Part shown: in pieces, positions 5,537 through 6,269 of the stretch | How positions within the stretch are numbered: position 1 is the first letter of the stretch | How the letters are laid out: each line of letters opens with the position of its first letter | Origin: Lachnospiraceae bacterium | GTDB taxonomy: Bacteria; Bacillota; Clostridia; Lachnospirales; Lachnospiraceae | DNA length: 6,269 nt | NCBI GenBank assembly: GCA_900755865.1 | Contig: CAAEHZ010000262.1 | Coordinates: 1-6,269 of the forward strand | Reading direction: 5' to 3' | The notes under the pieces: generated by a model | Databases searched by the model: none | The model's input: the letters and a program-made list of their open reading frames with translations, nothing else | What the model was told of the DNA's origin: nothing | Position numbers and translations under genes: made by a program

Positions 5537-6269
5537 CTAAAACAATCCCTTGCAGGTCGGATAAATTTTCTTAAACTGCTGATATCTCTCTTCGTATTTT
5601 ACCACAAGTTCCGGTTCCGGCTCAATAGTATCCACAATATGTACTACCTTTTCCGCCATTTCTTCCACATTTTTATATTCGCCGCAGGCTACTGCTGCCA
5701 GCATGGCTCCTCCGAAGGAAGGCCCCTCCTCACTCTCCAGTATGTCCACCTTTAAGTTCAGCACATTGGCAATAATCCTTCTCCAGAGCGGGCTCTTTGC
5801 GCCGCCGCCACAGATTTTTGTTCTCTTCAAATCAATTCCAAGGGACTTTGCAACCTCCAGGGAATCTCTCAGGGCAAATGCCACGCCCTCCAGCACTGCC
5901 TGTGTCATATCCGCTCTTGTGGTATCCATGGACATACCGATAAACATGGCTCTTGCATTCGGGTCATTATGGGGAGAACGCTCTCCCATCAGATAGGGCA
6001 GATAAAATACCCTGTTTTCTCCCAGCTTCACAATCGCCGCCTGTTCTGCCGCATAATCCTTTGTTCCCAGAATTTCATCCATCCACCATTTGTTACAGCT
6101 TGCGGCACTTAACATACAGCCCATCAGATGATAACTGCCGTCTGCATGGGCAAAGGAATGAAGCGCATTGTACTTATCCACTCCAAAATGTCTGGAAGAG
6201 ATAAAGATAGTTCCACTGGTTCCCAGAGAGATATTGCACATATTATCGCCGACAGTCCCCGTTCCAACA
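5537..6269 (-). CDS. xylB: Xylulokinase-type FGGY carbohydrate kinase, C-terminal half (5' end outside window)
   Basis: FGGY-family kinase that phosphorylates a ketose with ATP; by resemblance the product would be D-xylulose 5-phosphate feeding the pentose phosphate pathway. The frame runs open to the window edge, and 243 residues are visible, about half of the usual 490-500. The visible part begins with GTGTVGDN and the ATP-site SLGTSGTIF, then GERSPHNDPNARAMFIGM, the FGGY second-signature region (FIGMSMDTTRADMTQAVLEG), the adenine-side CGGGAKSPLWRRI and EEGPSFGGAMLAA. The catalytic Asp of the GDNA motif would lie just outside the window. The internal ATG at 6241 is not the start. Substrate is uncertain: FGGY kinases acting on xylulose, ribulose and fuculose look alike, and the fucose-isomerase-type partner leaves L-ribulose, D-ribulose or L-fuculose possible. 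First visible gene of the operon; its promoter is outside the window. Confidence 0.88.
   Translation of the reverse strand, partial: VGTGTVGDNMCNISLGTSGTIFISSRHFGVDKYNALHSFAHADGSYHLMGCMLSAASCNKWWMDEILGTKDYAAEQAAIVKLGENRVFYLPYLMGERSPHNDPNARAMFIGMSMDTTRADMTQAVLEGVAFALRDSLEVAKSLGIDLKRTKICGGGAKSPLWRRIIANVLNLKVDILESEEGPSFGGAMLAAVACGEYKNVEEMAEKVVHIVDTIEPEPELVVKYEERYQQFKKIYPTCKGLF

Noticed and set aside
5327..5755. Open frame of 142 codons on the + strand
   Set aside because: It is antisense to the DUF4867 and kinase genes, is low-complexity and serine-rich at the start, and has no family likeness.

Overview
The window looks like a chromosomal segment from a gut-type Firmicute, most probably a Lachnospiraceae/Clostridia member. 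The grounds are the protein families (a xylulokinase–DUF4867–fucose-isomerase-type cassette, a clostridial-type MATE transporter, a GH2 enzyme), strong GGAGG-type ribosome binding sites, and sigma-A-like promoters with TATAAT boxes. This assignment is inference from family resemblance; there is no rRNA or other taxonomic marker. No tRNA, rRNA, CRISPR array, insertion sequence or phage gene was seen.

Layout, left to right. (1) Positions 1-264, + strand: the last 87 residues of a glycoside hydrolase family 2 protein. (2) Positions 254-1609, - strand: a complete MATE-family exporter whose 3' end overlaps the GH2 gene tail-to-tail by 11 bp. It has its own near-consensus promoter (TTGCAC-17 bp-TATAAT) in the 163-bp gap upstream. 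(3) Positions 1773-3230, - strand: a 485-residue protein with an AlbA_2/Schlafen-like N-terminal domain, a GHKL-type ATP-binding domain and a C-terminal winged helix. A small DNA tandem repeat rich in A-runs sits between the ATPase and the winged helix. (4) Positions 3231-3347: a strong intrinsic terminator for the cassette to the right, followed at once by an extended -10 promoter for the AlbA_2 gene. (5) Positions 3348-6269, - strand: a sugar-catabolic operon transcribed in the order FGGY sugar kinase (xylulokinase type, 5' part outside the window), DUF4867 protein, fucose/arabinose-isomerase-family enzyme, terminator.

The operon genes fit one pathway: an aldose is isomerised to a ketose by the FucI-type enzyme and then phosphorylated by the FGGY kinase. 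The DUF4867 protein, with a possible cupin-like metal site, is the uncharacterised third partner. The GH2 enzyme at the far left may release sugars, but it lies on the other strand beyond two unrelated transcription units, so a link is only suggestive.

The least ordinary feature is the repeat at 1962-2019. The same short DNA word (ATCGGCGAT) occurs four times and is read alternately in two reading frames, while the third frame carries a stop in each of the four words. Any slip in its A-runs that is not a multiple of three would cut the winged helix off the protein. It could be a phase-variation switch or a slippage site. The rest of the window looks like ordinary accessory metabolism and transport.
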